33,393 nt of DNA from NCBI GenBank assembly GCA_030754315.1, contig JASMAO010000007.1, positions 1 to 33,393 on the forward strand. The letters run 5' to 3'. Below the pieces are notes generated by a model. The model was not told the origin of the DNA, ran no database searches, and was given only the letters and a program-made list of their open reading frames with translations. The translations under genes were made by a program, and so were the position numbers. Of this stretch, positions 8,657-16,452 are shown piece by piece (positions within the stretch are counted from its first letter, which is position 1; every line of letters starts with the position of its first letter). Source of the stretch: SAR202 cluster bacterium. GTDB lineage: Bacteria; Chloroflexota; Dehalococcoidia; Lucifugimonadales; JASMAO01.

Positions 8657-9931
8657 ATGACAACAGAATTAGACGAGCTAGGAAGCAAAGCTCGCGAAGC
8701 ACGAAAAGCATCTCTAAAACTTGCTCGTATCTCAAGCAGTGTCAAAGACCGGGCCCTCCATGCCATCGCAAACGGTATAGAGGAGCACACCGAGGAAATA
8801 CTAGAAGCCAATGAAGAGGATCTGAGTGCAGGTCATTTGGCTGGCCTTGCAGGTCCCTTACTCAATAGGCTCGCTCTAAGCAAAAGCAGTCTTGGATCCA
8901 TAGTAGCAGATGTTCGAAGAATCACCGCATTGCCAGACCCAGTCGGCGAGACCTTCGATTTTCAAGTACTCTCGAATGGCCTGAGAACCGGTAAAAGGCG
9001 TGTGCCTCTTGGAGTCATTGGTGTCATATACGAAAGTCGGCCAAATGTGACTATAGATATAGCATCTCTTTGTCTTAAATCTGGCAATGCCGTGATACTT
9101 AGGGGTGGCAAAGAAGCGCTCAATTCCAATACCACGCTTGCCAGGATATCTCGAGATTCAGTCGAAAAAGCAGGGGTGCCTCCGGAGGCGATACAAATCA
9201 TCGAATCAACAGACCGTGAATTGGTTAGTCAAATGCTAAGAATGAAGGATAGTATTGACTTGCTCATACCGCGCGGCAGCGTAGACCTTATTCGGAGAGT
9301 CGCAGCCGAAGCGACTATGCCAGCAATCACCGGAGGTGTTGGAGTATGTCACACCTACATCGACCATACCGCTAACTTGGAAATGGCGGTCGCCATCGCC
9401 AACAATGCAAAAGTCTCTTCACCCTATGTCTGTAACGCTATGGACACGCTGCTTGTGCATACATCAATTGCGCCAACGGCCTTGAATCAACTGGCGAATC
9501 TTTGGAGAATTTCAGGGGTAGAGATGAGATGTGACGACCGTGCCTTAGCCATCACAGAACAGGTCAAAGGGGTTCATGCTGTACCCGCTTCGGATGCTGA
9601 TTGGGGAACGGAATTCCTTTCAATGACAGCTGCAATAAAGATAGTTGATTCTCTAGACGAAGCAATATCGCACATCGATATATATGGCTCAGGTCACAGT
9701 GACGCCATCGTCACAGAGGATTATTCATCCGCAATGCGATTTTTAGACGAAGTCGACTCCGCGGTGGTTCTAGTCAACGCAAGCAGCCGATTTAACGACG
9801 GAGGTCAATTCGGTCTCGGCGCCGAGGTTGCGATTAGTACCAATAAAATACACGCAAGAGGACCAATGGGACTTAAAGAATTGACATCATACAAATGGAC
9901 AGTGCTCGGGACCGGGCAGGTAAGAGAATAA
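8657..9931 (+). CDS. proA: Gamma-glutamyl phosphate reductase
   Basis: ProA takes the ProB product and reduces it with NADPH to glutamate-5-semialdehyde, which cyclises towards proline. The 424-residue length is typical. Family motifs include VPLGVIGVIYESRPNVT near the cofactor site, LKSGNAVILRGGKEA, LIPRGSVDLIRRV, ITGGVGVCHTYID, and PYVCNAMDTLLVH with the catalytic cysteine. The end contains FGLGAEVAISTNKIHARGPMG, also conserved. The gene lies 26 bp after proB in the same direction. No clear Shine-Dalgarno precedes the ATG, so translation may be coupled to proB. The third proline enzyme (ProC) is not in the window. Confidence 0.97.
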   Translation: MTTELDELGSKAREARKASLKLARISSSVKDRALHAIANGIEEHTEEILEANEEDLSAGHLAGLAGPLLNRLALSKSSLGSIVADVRRITALPDPVGETFDFQVLSNGLRTGKRRVPLGVIGVIYESRPNVTIDIASLCLKSGNAVILRGGKEALNSNTTLARISRDSVEKAGVPPEAIQIIESTDRELVSQMLRMKDSIDLLIPRGSVDLIRRVAAEATMPAITGGVGVCHTYIDHTANLEMAVAIANNAKVSSPYVCNAMDTLLVHTSIAPTALNQLANLWRISGVEMRCDDRALAITEQVKGVHAVPASDADWGTEFLSMTAAIKIVDSLDEAISHIDIYGSGHSDAIVTEDYSSAMRFLDEVDSAVVLVNASSRFNDGGQFGLGAEVAISTNKIHARGPMGLKELTSYKWTVLGTGQVRE

Positions 9932-9963
9932 AGCCGGTTTCTCCCGGCCAAGGTGAAAATCCT

Positions 9964-10278
9964 ATGGACAACTTCTATTTTGAGCGGGAATGCAGAACGC
10001 AACAGTCGGAATGTTACACCGTCATGAAAGAAGAAAACCCCGTTGGAAGGCTAGACATCCACTTCGCGAATCAAGTTGTACATGCAACTCTCAACGTTAT
10101 CGAAAGCCTCACCACAGAGGATGTGCAAGATTTGATTGACGCGGTAGATGAAGAACTAGTCGATGCCGTGGGAGTTGAGCGGCAAGAGATGATAGTCCAT
10201 GTCCATCAGGGTCGCGACCTTGGTGTTTTCACAAGCCGTAACTTTGAAGGCAATGGCGGACATGAGCACATGAACTAG
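9964..10278 (+). CDS. Small acidic protein of unknown function downstream of proBA
   Basis: I do not recognise this 104-residue protein. The frame is open from 9895, inside proA, but the ATG at 9964 is favoured because AAGGTGA lies about 7 nt upstream and no overlap with proA is needed. The sequence has alternating beta-like segments (VGRLDIHF, VVHATLNVIES), an acidic helix (TTEDVQDLIDAVDEELVD), a further strand (MIVHVHQG) and a His-containing tail, suggesting a compact alpha-beta fold. It sits 32 bp after proA and is probably the third gene of the operon. No membrane segment or signal peptide is visible. Confidence 0.65.
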   Translation: MDNFYFERECRTQQSECYTVMKEENPVGRLDIHFANQVVHATLNVIESLTTEDVQDLIDAVDEELVDAVGVERQEMIVHVHQGRDLGVFTSRNFEGNGGHEHMN

Positions 10279-10542
10279 CGATGATACCGAAACAGGTTGC
10301 CGAAATATTCCTCTTGAAACTACCGTAGGCTGCCCCAATCAAAAAAACAAACCATTAGCGATCACCAGCTACCTCCGTGGTATTTTGTTCCCCGGTTTTA
10401 TTTGATTCGGTTTTGTGCCAAATTTTGTTAGCACCTTCGTTTCACACTTACCATTAATCATGACGACTTTCGGTTTTACCATTTCAGGTCGATTTTAATC
10501 TTGTGACAATCTTGATTAGAGTGCGCCAGTTTACGCTAACGA

Positions 10543-12465
10543 TTAACTGCCCACGGGGCGCCTGGCATGCATCCGCGTTGACTGCGCGACCGTTGCAGCA
10601 ATTACTACAATAGCAACGACGATCCATATGTTTCCTCCAAGCAAGGGTGGCTTTCCAGTGAACCTCAGCATTGAAGCACCATCCCCAGCCGCAAAAACCA
10701 AATTTTCATCCATCGCAGTTACTGAGTTTACGTTTGTATAGCTCACCCTTCCATCTGCTTCCCAATGGAATCCTCCATCGGAACTATGGATAAGAGTGCC
10801 GTCTGTGCCTACAGCCCACCCAATTTTTTCATCCACGAAACTTACATCTCTTAAATCTCTATCGGTATTGCTAGATCGCATTGCCCACGTTTCACCACCA
10901 TCCTCTGTCTTAACTACAGTGCCATGTTCACCTACCGCCCATGCAATATCTCTGTTCACTGAGAAAACTGCGTACAACTCTGCTGTGGTACCGCTCCTCT
11001 GAATTCGCCAGGTAATACCACCATCGACAGTCCTAAAAATAGTTCCTTTTGACCCAACAGCCCAGCCGACCTTTTTGTCAACAAGATTGATGCCGTAAAG
11101 AGGCATCTTCGACACCGATTGAGAGGACCAATTCACACCACCGTCCTTAGTATTTAGCACAATGCCATTATCACCGACAGAGTAACCGACTCGCTCATTC
11201 AAAAAAGCCACATCCCAAAGATCCGCCTTCGCTCCAGATTCGTATGATTGCCAAGTCTCGCCTCCATCCAAAGTCCTGAGAAGTGTGCCCTCCCGCCCTA
11301 CAACCCAACCGACATTAGAGGTAACGCAGTGGACATCGAAGAGATCACGTAGCGTCCCGCTCTCTTGCCGCGACACTGTGAACCCCCCATCAATCGTTTT
11401 GAATATGGCCCCTTCAGTGCCGACCATCCAACCATCCAATTCGTTAACAAAACATTGCCCGTTAATATCAATCATTGCTGCTGGATGCCTTGCTACTTCC
11501 CAAGATTCCCCAGCGTCCTCTGTTCTAATAATACTCCCGCCTTGACCAACGGCCCATCCTGCTTGAGAATCGACGAATTCTACTCCCATCAACGATGTCG
11601 ATACCCCGCTCTCTTGGATTGACCAAACATAGCCTCCGTCAGTTGTGTGGAGAACAGTGCCGCCAGTCCCCACAGCCCATCCATTGTCCTCATCAATAAA
11701 CTTCAAAGCCATCAGTGACTCAGACGTCCCGCTAGACTGGACTGACCAAGTTTCTCCAGAGTCTGTAGTATTTAGAATGACCCCGCCATCCCCAACTACC
11801 CATCCAACCCTACTATTTAGAAACTGGACATCCAACAACATGGTGGACACTCCACTTTCCTGTGCATGCCAGTTAAAAGATCCATCCGTTGTATGATATA
11901 TTTCTCCAAGCGGACCGACTCCCCAACCCACCAGGGCATCATAAAAATCGACCGCATGGAACCACTTGAAGGTTCCTCCAACAGACTTAGCCCACACCTC
12001 ATCACCCACCATCTTTTTGGTAACGTAGCCATTGGAATTAACAGCCATAACGGTTCCGTCCGAAACAGAACCCACCATCCTAAACGTCCCTTCTGAAACA
12101 TTGTCTCTTTGAGACCAGTTTATCCCGCCATCACCGGTTGTTAGTATCGTTCCCTTACTGCCCACTATCCACCCAGAATTGGCATCCTCAAAACCCGCCG
12201 CACGAAAACTCACCGTTGATGTACCCATGCCGTACACAGTCCAGGTCACACCGGCATCGTGAGTGGTTAGTACCGATCCTAGGCTGCCATACGCCCAACC
12301 ATTTCTATCATCCAAAAACGTGACTCCTAACAAAGTCGGACCCATAGCAGCTAACTGCGACCACGCCCCTCTGGTCCTATGTTGAGCAGTAGCAGGAGAA
12401 GGTTCAACTAATGAAGTTGTGCCTAGGACAATAACGATAAAGGTTACGGCGAGTATCCTAACCAC
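10543..12465 (-). CDS. Secreted, membrane-anchored Ycf48-like repeat protein (14 repeats)
   Basis: The 640-residue product has an N-terminal signal peptide (residues 1-28, ending near PATAQ). About 14 repeats of roughly 42 residues follow, of the Ycf48/BNR type, with the pattern GWAVG-x2-GT-x3-T-x-DGG-x-TW. The third copy is degenerate and the last lacks its DGG part. A single transmembrane helix (IWIVVAIVVIAATVA) and a short basic tail end the protein, so the repeats face the outside. Fourteen repeats suit two seven-bladed propellers. Ycf48/Hcf136 helps assemble photosystem II in phototrophs, but bacterial relatives are mostly uncharacterised and no photosynthetic role is implied. The GTG start is supported by AGGAGG 9 nt upstream. 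The gene converges with the proline operon. Confidence 0.85.
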   Translation of the reverse strand: MVRILAVTFIVIVLGTTSLVEPSPATAQHRTRGAWSQLAAMGPTLLGVTFLDDRNGWAYGSLGSVLTTHDAGVTWTVYGMGTSTVSFRAAGFEDANSGWIVGSKGTILTTGDGGINWSQRDNVSEGTFRMVGSVSDGTVMAVNSNGYVTKKMVGDEVWAKSVGGTFKWFHAVDFYDALVGWGVGPLGEIYHTTDGSFNWHAQESGVSTMLLDVQFLNSRVGWVVGDGGVILNTTDSGETWSVQSSGTSESLMALKFIDEDNGWAVGTGGTVLHTTDGGYVWSIQESGVSTSLMGVEFVDSQAGWAVGQGGSIIRTEDAGESWEVARHPAAMIDINGQCFVNELDGWMVGTEGAIFKTIDGGFTVSRQESGTLRDLFDVHCVTSNVGWVVGREGTLLRTLDGGETWQSYESGAKADLWDVAFLNERVGYSVGDNGIVLNTKDGGVNWSSQSVSKMPLYGINLVDKKVGWAVGSKGTIFRTVDGGITWRIQRSGTTAELYAVFSVNRDIAWAVGEHGTVVKTEDGGETWAMRSSNTDRDLRDVSFVDEKIGWAVGTDGTLIHSSDGGFHWEADGRVSYTNVNSVTAMDENLVFAAGDGASMLRFTGKPPLLGGNIWIVVAIVVIAATVAQSTRMHARRPVGS

Positions 12466-12494
12466 ACTGCATTGCCTCCTGAAGATTAACGACT

Positions 12495-12522
12495 AAAATA
12501 TTATTGAACGACCTCAAAGCAA
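12495..12522 (-). promoter_or_regulatory. Possible promoter of the Ycf48-like gene
   Basis: On the minus strand, TTGCTT (12522-12517) and TATTTT (12500-12495) are 16 bp apart, in an AT-rich stretch 30 bp upstream of the GTG start. Both boxes are imperfect. Confidence 0.3.
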
Positions 12523-12617
12523 CGCGGATTAGGATTCGTGGCGGGGGAAAAATCCAACAACCTAAAGCCCAACCTCTGTAGAGGCTCTCTGTTTCAGCGA
12601 TACGCGCCCACATACAT

Positions 12618-13343
12618 TTAGAGCTTACGCCTTAAGCAACCCTTATCTAATGCCTTGCGAGCGTTTACTACAACCTCGGCTGCATATTCCAAATCCATCT
12701 CACTTGAGTTAATCACAAGCTGGTACAGTTGAGGGTCGTCAGGGTCTTCCAAGCCGAAATGGTTTTTAAAATAAATCGCACGCGCCAAGTCTCGGTTTTC
12801 AACGACCCGAGCTGCTTCATCATGACTCAGCCTCTCTCGATCCATTATTCTCTCTATCCGATCTTCGATCTCAGCAACCACTCCGACCCGTAGCACAGTC
12901 GGATCGTCACGTAGAATGATTGACCCGCCCCTCCCCACAATAACGACGTTTCCAGCCGATGCAAGTTCATTCATTGTTTTTCGCAAGGCCTGGTGGTATG
13001 CAGCCTCCTCAACTTCGTGTCCTCTAGTTATAATCGGTTGCTCTAGATCTTCAAATTCCTTTGTCAAAAAAGCCATAGTGCCTGAACCGAAGTATGGATC
13101 AGCGCTTGCGCTTGAGACCGCAGACCTCTCTAGAATTTGCTGGACTACTCTACGAATCTGTTCCCCGAATGTAGGGAGCCGTTGCTCACGCTGGTGAAGC
13201 GCCTCCACAGTAGAACCTATTTCACGAGCTGCCTTGGTCAAGATAATTCTGTCAACGTAATCTGAGGCAAGTCGTTCAGCCACCATAGGGCCAAGCAAAC
13301 GCCCACCCCCACCGGTGAGACCACCCAATGTAACCGCAGCCAT
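12618..13343 (-). CDS. Cytidylate-kinase-like family protein
   Basis: The 241-residue cytosolic protein fits the cytidylate-kinase-like family (AAK6/PF13189). It has an N-terminal glycine-rich loop (TLGGLTGGGGRLLG, residues 5-18) in place of the usual P-loop. VVIVGRGGSIIL follows, then VLRVGVVAEIEDRIERIMDRE as the lid-type helix, and KNHFGLEDPDDPQLYQLVINSS near the end. These features suggest transfer of phosphate from ATP to a nucleotide or similar small molecule, but the family is distinct from the housekeeping CMP kinase Cmk and its substrate is not established. The P-loop has Arg where Lys is usual. The ATG is preceded by AGGAGG with a 7-nt spacer. The gene is 152 bp upstream of the Ycf48-like gene on the same strand. 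Confidence 0.85.
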   Translation of the reverse strand: MAAVTLGGLTGGGGRLLGPMVAERLASDYVDRIILTKAAREIGSTVEALHQREQRLPTFGEQIRRVVQQILERSAVSSASADPYFGSGTMAFLTKEFEDLEQPIITRGHEVEEAAYHQALRKTMNELASAGNVVIVGRGGSIILRDDPTVLRVGVVAEIEDRIERIMDRERLSHDEAARVVENRDLARAIYFKNHFGLEDPDDPQLYQLVINSSEMDLEYAAEVVVNARKALDKGCLRRKL

Positions 13344-13507
13344 AGGTTACCTCCTTCCAAGCAAACCGGAAAACCAAGAAAGTCTGAAATATTGTACGTA
13401 CACATGGTAGCAATTGCCACCCTAAGTCAAAAATAATCACCGATGGCAAGAATAACTCCACCAACCGCTTTACACTTGAGGGGTAATTTGGCCTTCTTAG
13501 CACAAAT

Positions 13508-13594
13508 GTGAAACAGATTGTTGCTACAAAATCTTTCTACGATGATACCGTGGGCACAAAAGATAGAATAGAACGGCTTCTTAAGGAAAAATAA
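13508..13594 (+). CDS. Possible 28-codon small ORF
   Basis: In the spacer upstream of the kinase gene, on the opposite strand, a GTG-initiated frame encodes 28 residues with protein-like composition (TKDRIERLLKEK at the end). Its stop overlaps the ATG of a further frame that runs antisense into the 151-residue gene. No good Shine-Dalgarno precedes the GTG. It may be a remnant or chance; I list it only because composition and stop-start overlap look deliberate. Confidence 0.2.
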   Translation: MKQIVATKSFYDDTVGTKDRIERLLKEK

Positions 13595-13633
13595 TGCCCA
13601 CAAAAAGGGATTTGTGCCTCTGTCTGGAAAAGG

Positions 13634-14089
13634 CTATGGCCAAATCGTATGATAGTCACCACCTCTTACAGCAGCGGTTAGTTCCTCTTTTTCCAACCGT
13701 TTCAACTGATCTAATACTCCCTGTAGCTCTCTATGGCCATCCGTCACGGAATTTAACCCGCGATATCTAGTGACTATACTGCCCCAAACACCCAGATCCA
13801 CTAAACTATCCACATACCGTGGCCACGGAATTATCGTAAGATCCTTCAGCCGGGGAAACCCAGGCCTCAAATGGTGGATGATTTGCATTCGTTCACGAGA
13901 TGATCCGACCATAGGCAAAACTCCGATAAAAGGCCCTGCGTCCTCACTCACACGCATATCCACAACAAGCGCTTTCCGAAACGAAGGAAAGAATAGAGAC
14001 ATCACATCAGCGGATTCCACATGCCCAAGCACTTCTTCGATCTCGGGAATAAAGTCCCCTTCCACGTTTAAGTCTCCTATCCAATACAT
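13634..14089 (-). CDS. Unknown 151-residue protein downstream of etfA
   Basis: I do not recognise this family. The product has 151 residues, no signal peptide and no membrane helix. It shows alternating strands and helices (FRKALVVDMRV, GPFIGVLPMV, LTIIPWPRYVDSLVDLGVW) and a charged C-terminal helix (VLDQLKRLEKEELTAAV). It follows etfA by 42 bp on the same strand, so it is probably transcribed with etfB and etfA and may act with the electron-transfer flavoprotein or its partner dehydrogenase. That link is inferred from position only. The ATG at 14089 is the only sensible start. Confidence 0.65.
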   Translation of the reverse strand: MYWIGDLNVEGDFIPEIEEVLGHVESADVMSLFFPSFRKALVVDMRVSEDAGPFIGVLPMVGSSRERMQIIHHLRPGFPRLKDLTIIPWPRYVDSLVDLGVWGSIVTRYRGLNSVTDGHRELQGVLDQLKRLEKEELTAAVRGGDYHTIWP

Positions 14090-14131
14090 TTCATCAATTT
14101 ACAAACAACTTAAGAGCGACGCTACCCAAGA

Positions 14132-15115
14132 TTATCCGGTGGATAAATCTCGAACTGCAACGATAAATGAGGGTAGTATATTGCTCCAATCACCGACGAC
14201 CCCAAACCTAGCTTCTTTGAATATGTTGGCATTTGCATCTTTATTGACAGCGACGATGTGTTTCGCTCCTGAACATCCAGCCATGTGTTGGCTGGCGCCA
14301 GAAATTCCAACCGTAACGTATAAATCCGGAGTGATCGTCGCGCCCGTCAGGCCAATTTGCAAGCTATGGTCAGCCCATCCGGCATCACATGCTGCACGAG
14401 ACGCACCTACGGCTCCACCCAAAATATCAGCCAACTCACTCAGTTGACTAAACGGCTCTGGTCCACCGATTCCACGACCTCCTGCTACAACAACCTGTGC
14501 GTCTTCCAATCGCACACCTTCTACCTCACTCTTGACCCTCTCGATATGCCTAACTTTCATCATGGACGAATCCAAGTTTACGGTCAAAGGGATTATTTCC
14601 GAGTTTCGGGACACATCTTTTTCTACGGACTCATAGATTCTTGGTCTAACTATAACCACCTGTGGATTTTGCTGGCCGAATGCCATGGTTGCAACAGCGT
14701 TGCCGCCATAAACTGGGCGGGTCACGACGACCCTTCCTGAATCTTCATTTTGCTTTAGGCCAATACAGTCTTGAGCCACCCCCACACCAAGTCGATAAGC
14801 CAATCGGGGACCTACATCACGGCCCAAAAAGGTTCTGCCTATCAACACCACTCTTGGTTCAGTCTGTCGACATACCTGTTCTAACGCAGCTACAAACAGA
14901 TCCTCGGAAGTTTGTTCTAACAGTAAACGGTGTTCGACAACATAAACCTCGTCAACATCCAGGCTGGTCGCTGTTTTAGATAATTCGTTTAAATCAGCGC
15001 CCAACACAACCAATGCTCGATCGCCCTCCAAGCCCTGTGCAGCTGTAACCAATTCGCCAACAACCGGATGTAAACCCCCATCCAATTGTTCAGCCACAAT
15101 AAGTATTTCAGTCAT
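14132..15115 (-). CDS. etfA: Electron transfer flavoprotein alpha subunit
   Basis: EtfA forms a heterodimer with EtfB and carries electrons from acyl-CoA and related dehydrogenases through FAD. The 327 residues show the N-terminal nucleotide-binding-like domain (ILIVAEQLDGGLHPVVGEL) and a C-terminal FAD domain from about residue 205. The FAD domain contains VVVAGGRGIGGPEPF, GASRAACDAGW, GLTGATITPDLYVTVGISGASQH and IVAVNKDANANIF. The usual GQTG-K motif is GLTG-A here, a departure from the common form that could alter flavin properties. A GAGG Shine-Dalgarno lies 8 nt before the ATG. The gene follows etfB by 65 bp. The window's crotonase and CoA transferase are consistent with acyl-CoA oxidation, but no acyl-CoA dehydrogenase is present. 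Confidence 0.95.
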   Translation of the reverse strand: MTEILIVAEQLDGGLHPVVGELVTAAQGLEGDRALVVLGADLNELSKTATSLDVDEVYVVEHRLLLEQTSEDLFVAALEQVCRQTEPRVVLIGRTFLGRDVGPRLAYRLGVGVAQDCIGLKQNEDSGRVVVTRPVYGGNAVATMAFGQQNPQVVIVRPRIYESVEKDVSRNSEIIPLTVNLDSSMMKVRHIERVKSEVEGVRLEDAQVVVAGGRGIGGPEPFSQLSELADILGGAVGASRAACDAGWADHSLQIGLTGATITPDLYVTVGISGASQHMAGCSGAKHIVAVNKDANANIFKEARFGVVGDWSNILPSFIVAVRDLSTG

Positions 15116-15180
15116 TTATTAACCTCGCTAATCAAATCAGTGGTTCTCAAACAACTCAGTTGCGTTGCACGGACAGTTAG

Positions 15181-15972
15181 CTAGATGAGCTTTACCTCAC
15201 GTAATCTTTGTGCTAAGCGGCTACCAGCCTCTGCCTCGGTATCAGCTTCAATAAACTCACATTCACCAAGAGAGGGGGGTATGGAAAGACCGGTTACGGA
15301 GATTTTCGGTTCAAACCTAGCCGGATCGATACCCAGATCCCTTGCTGTCCACACAATCGGTGACTTTCGACTGGCTGCCATAATGCCCCGAAGAGTAGGA
15401 TATCGCGGCTGTCCAATCTCGTTACTCACCGTTACCAGTGCGGGCAAATCCGCCTCCACCTTCTCATAGCCGTCAGGGAAAACCCTGTGAACAAGAACCA
15501 TTGAGTTTGATATTTCAATCTGTTGGGCCATCGTTATGCTCGGTAACCCTAGGGTCTCAGCGAGACCGAGCGGAACGTGTGCATTATCCCAGTCAGAAGC
15601 CTGTCGCCCACACAATATAAGATCGAATTCCCCGATTTTCCTGATCGCCTCACTGAGAACACACACTGTGGCATAAGCATCCAGTTGAAAAAACTGAGGG
15701 TCGTCTATTAGTACCAAGTCATCCACACCCATTGACAATGGTTTCTTCATTACATCCATGGCAAAATCGTTTCCTACCGAGAGTGCGGTGATTTTTCCGC
15801 CCGTCTCCTCTCGGACAATGAGCGCTGCCTCAACAGCGTTTTCATCAAATCCATTAATAACTGGAGGTATGCCTTCTGCGACACGAACACGGTTCGTTTC
15901 ATCATCCAAACGGAATGCGGACGTGGGGACATCCGGGTCCACAACTTGTTTAACACAGACAACGATATTCAT
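15181..15972 (-). CDS. etfB: Electron transfer flavoprotein beta subunit
   Basis: The 263-residue EtfB partner subunit has the family start MNIVVCVKQVVDPDVP, the FDENAVEAALIVRE segment, and ITALSVGNDFAMDVMKKPLSMG. It also has FDLILCGRQASDWDNAHVPLGLAE, corresponding to the nucleotide-binding signature that holds AMP in classical ETFs, and a RYPTLRGIMAASRK block near the end. It heads the etfB-etfA-unknown operon. GGAG is about 10 nt before the ATG. A minus-strand promoter with TTGACA and TATATT lies about 160 bp upstream. Confidence 0.95.
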   Translation of the reverse strand: MNIVVCVKQVVDPDVPTSAFRLDDETNRVRVAEGIPPVINGFDENAVEAALIVREETGGKITALSVGNDFAMDVMKKPLSMGVDDLVLIDDPQFFQLDAYATVCVLSEAIRKIGEFDLILCGRQASDWDNAHVPLGLAETLGLPSITMAQQIEISNSMVLVHRVFPDGYEKVEADLPALVTVSNEIGQPRYPTLRGIMAASRKSPIVWTARDLGIDPARFEPKISVTGLSIPPSLGECEFIEADTEAEAGSRLAQRLREVKLI

Positions 15973-16133
15973 AATCTACAACTCCAATTTTGGAAAGCCA
16001 ACCCGTAGGTAGTCTTGCTTGTGTCAACGCAAACAAGAGACAGCGACCAGAATAGAATCAGCAAGGTAACTTGAGAGATCACAGGGACGTTGTAGTAAGT
16101 AGTTAAAATACGCAATACCGCGAGCGCGGTTGG

Positions 16134-16163
16134 AATATAGCACTGGGTTGACCCGGGTGTCAA
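16134..16163 (-). promoter_or_regulatory. etfB promoter with inverted repeat over the -35 box
   Basis: Read on the minus strand, TTGACA (16163-16158) is followed after 18 bp by TATATT (16139-16134), a good sigma-70-like promoter. The -35 box lies inside a perfect inverted repeat TTGAC-N6-GTCAA (16148-16163), which could be the operator of a dimeric regulator. The predicted start near 16127 gives a leader of about 155 nt to etfB. Confidence 0.5.
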
Positions 16164-16241
16164 TCTGGCAAAAAAACCAATCCCCACTGGCGTTGGATCT
16201 TCCTTAAAGCGAAATACCCAAAATACACCACGATAAAATAC

Positions 16242-16269
16242 TTGACAAATATAAGAAATATCTTAGAAT
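16242..16269 (+). promoter_or_regulatory. Strong promoter of the structured leader RNA
   Basis: A perfect -35 box TTGACA (16242-16247) and TAGAAT -10 box (16264-16269) are separated by 16 bp. Transcription would start near 16276, about 177 nt before the ATG of the zinc-ribbon gene. Confidence 0.65.
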
Positions 16270-16275
16270 ATAGCT

Positions 16276-16452
16276 ATTGCTTTGGGGATGTGTTCGTGAT
16301 CCGATCGGGGACTCTTCTTTGAGCCTCCTGTTGCACGGCTACATCCACGCCGGTTGCAGACTTTTGAGCCGAGGCGCGTGTCGGAGTTAAATCCGTGACG
16401 TGAGCTGGGTTCGGAAAGTCTTCAGCAACAGTAGTTCTGAAGGAGGCTCCTG
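16276..16452 (+). ncRNA. Candidate structured leader RNA that can sequester its own Shine-Dalgarno
   Basis: The transcript can form several stems by eye. P1 pairs GAGCCTCCT (16321-16329) with AGGAGGCTC (16441-16449), burying the ribosome binding site. P2 pairs GCA-CGGC (16333-16339) with GCCG-GT-TGC (16349-16357). P3 pairs GACTTT-T-GAGCC (16359-16370) with GGTTC-GG-AAAGTC (16408-16420). P4 is the hairpin GTCGGA (16380-16385) with TCC-GT-GAC (16392-16399), loop GTTAAA. P5 pairs CTTCAG (16420-16425) with CTGAAG (16437-16442) and overlaps the P1 strand by 2 nt, so P1 and P5 may be alternatives. It matches no riboswitch class I recognise. The segment 16387-16420 resembles 23S rRNA around helix 93. 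The start is inferred from the promoter. Confidence 0.55.

Larger units (their letters stand above)
15973..16452. other. 480-bp divergent regulatory spacer
   Basis: The spacer holds the etfB promoter and its leader on the minus strand, and a strong promoter plus structured leader on the plus strand (both listed separately). A minus-strand ORF of 72 codons at 15969-16187 has no ribosome binding site and is not accepted. Confidence 0.6.

Noticed and set aside
10279..10542. Terminator between the convergent proBA operon and the Ycf48-like gene
   Set aside because: Only 4-5 bp stems without T-runs are visible, for example TACC/GGTA, so none was called.
12138..12323. Short plus-strand frames across the Ycf48-like gene
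   Set aside because: They are reverse-strand shadows of its regular repeats.
15969..16187. 72-codon minus-strand frame in the etfB leader
   Set aside because: It overlaps the etfB start, spans the predicted promoter, and has no Shine-Dalgarno or recognisable motif.
16170..16196. Hairpin followed by seven T on the minus strand (CCAA...TTGG, then T-run)
   Set aside because: The stem is short and bulged, and no minus-strand gene lies upstream of it to terminate; at most it blocks antisense transcripts.
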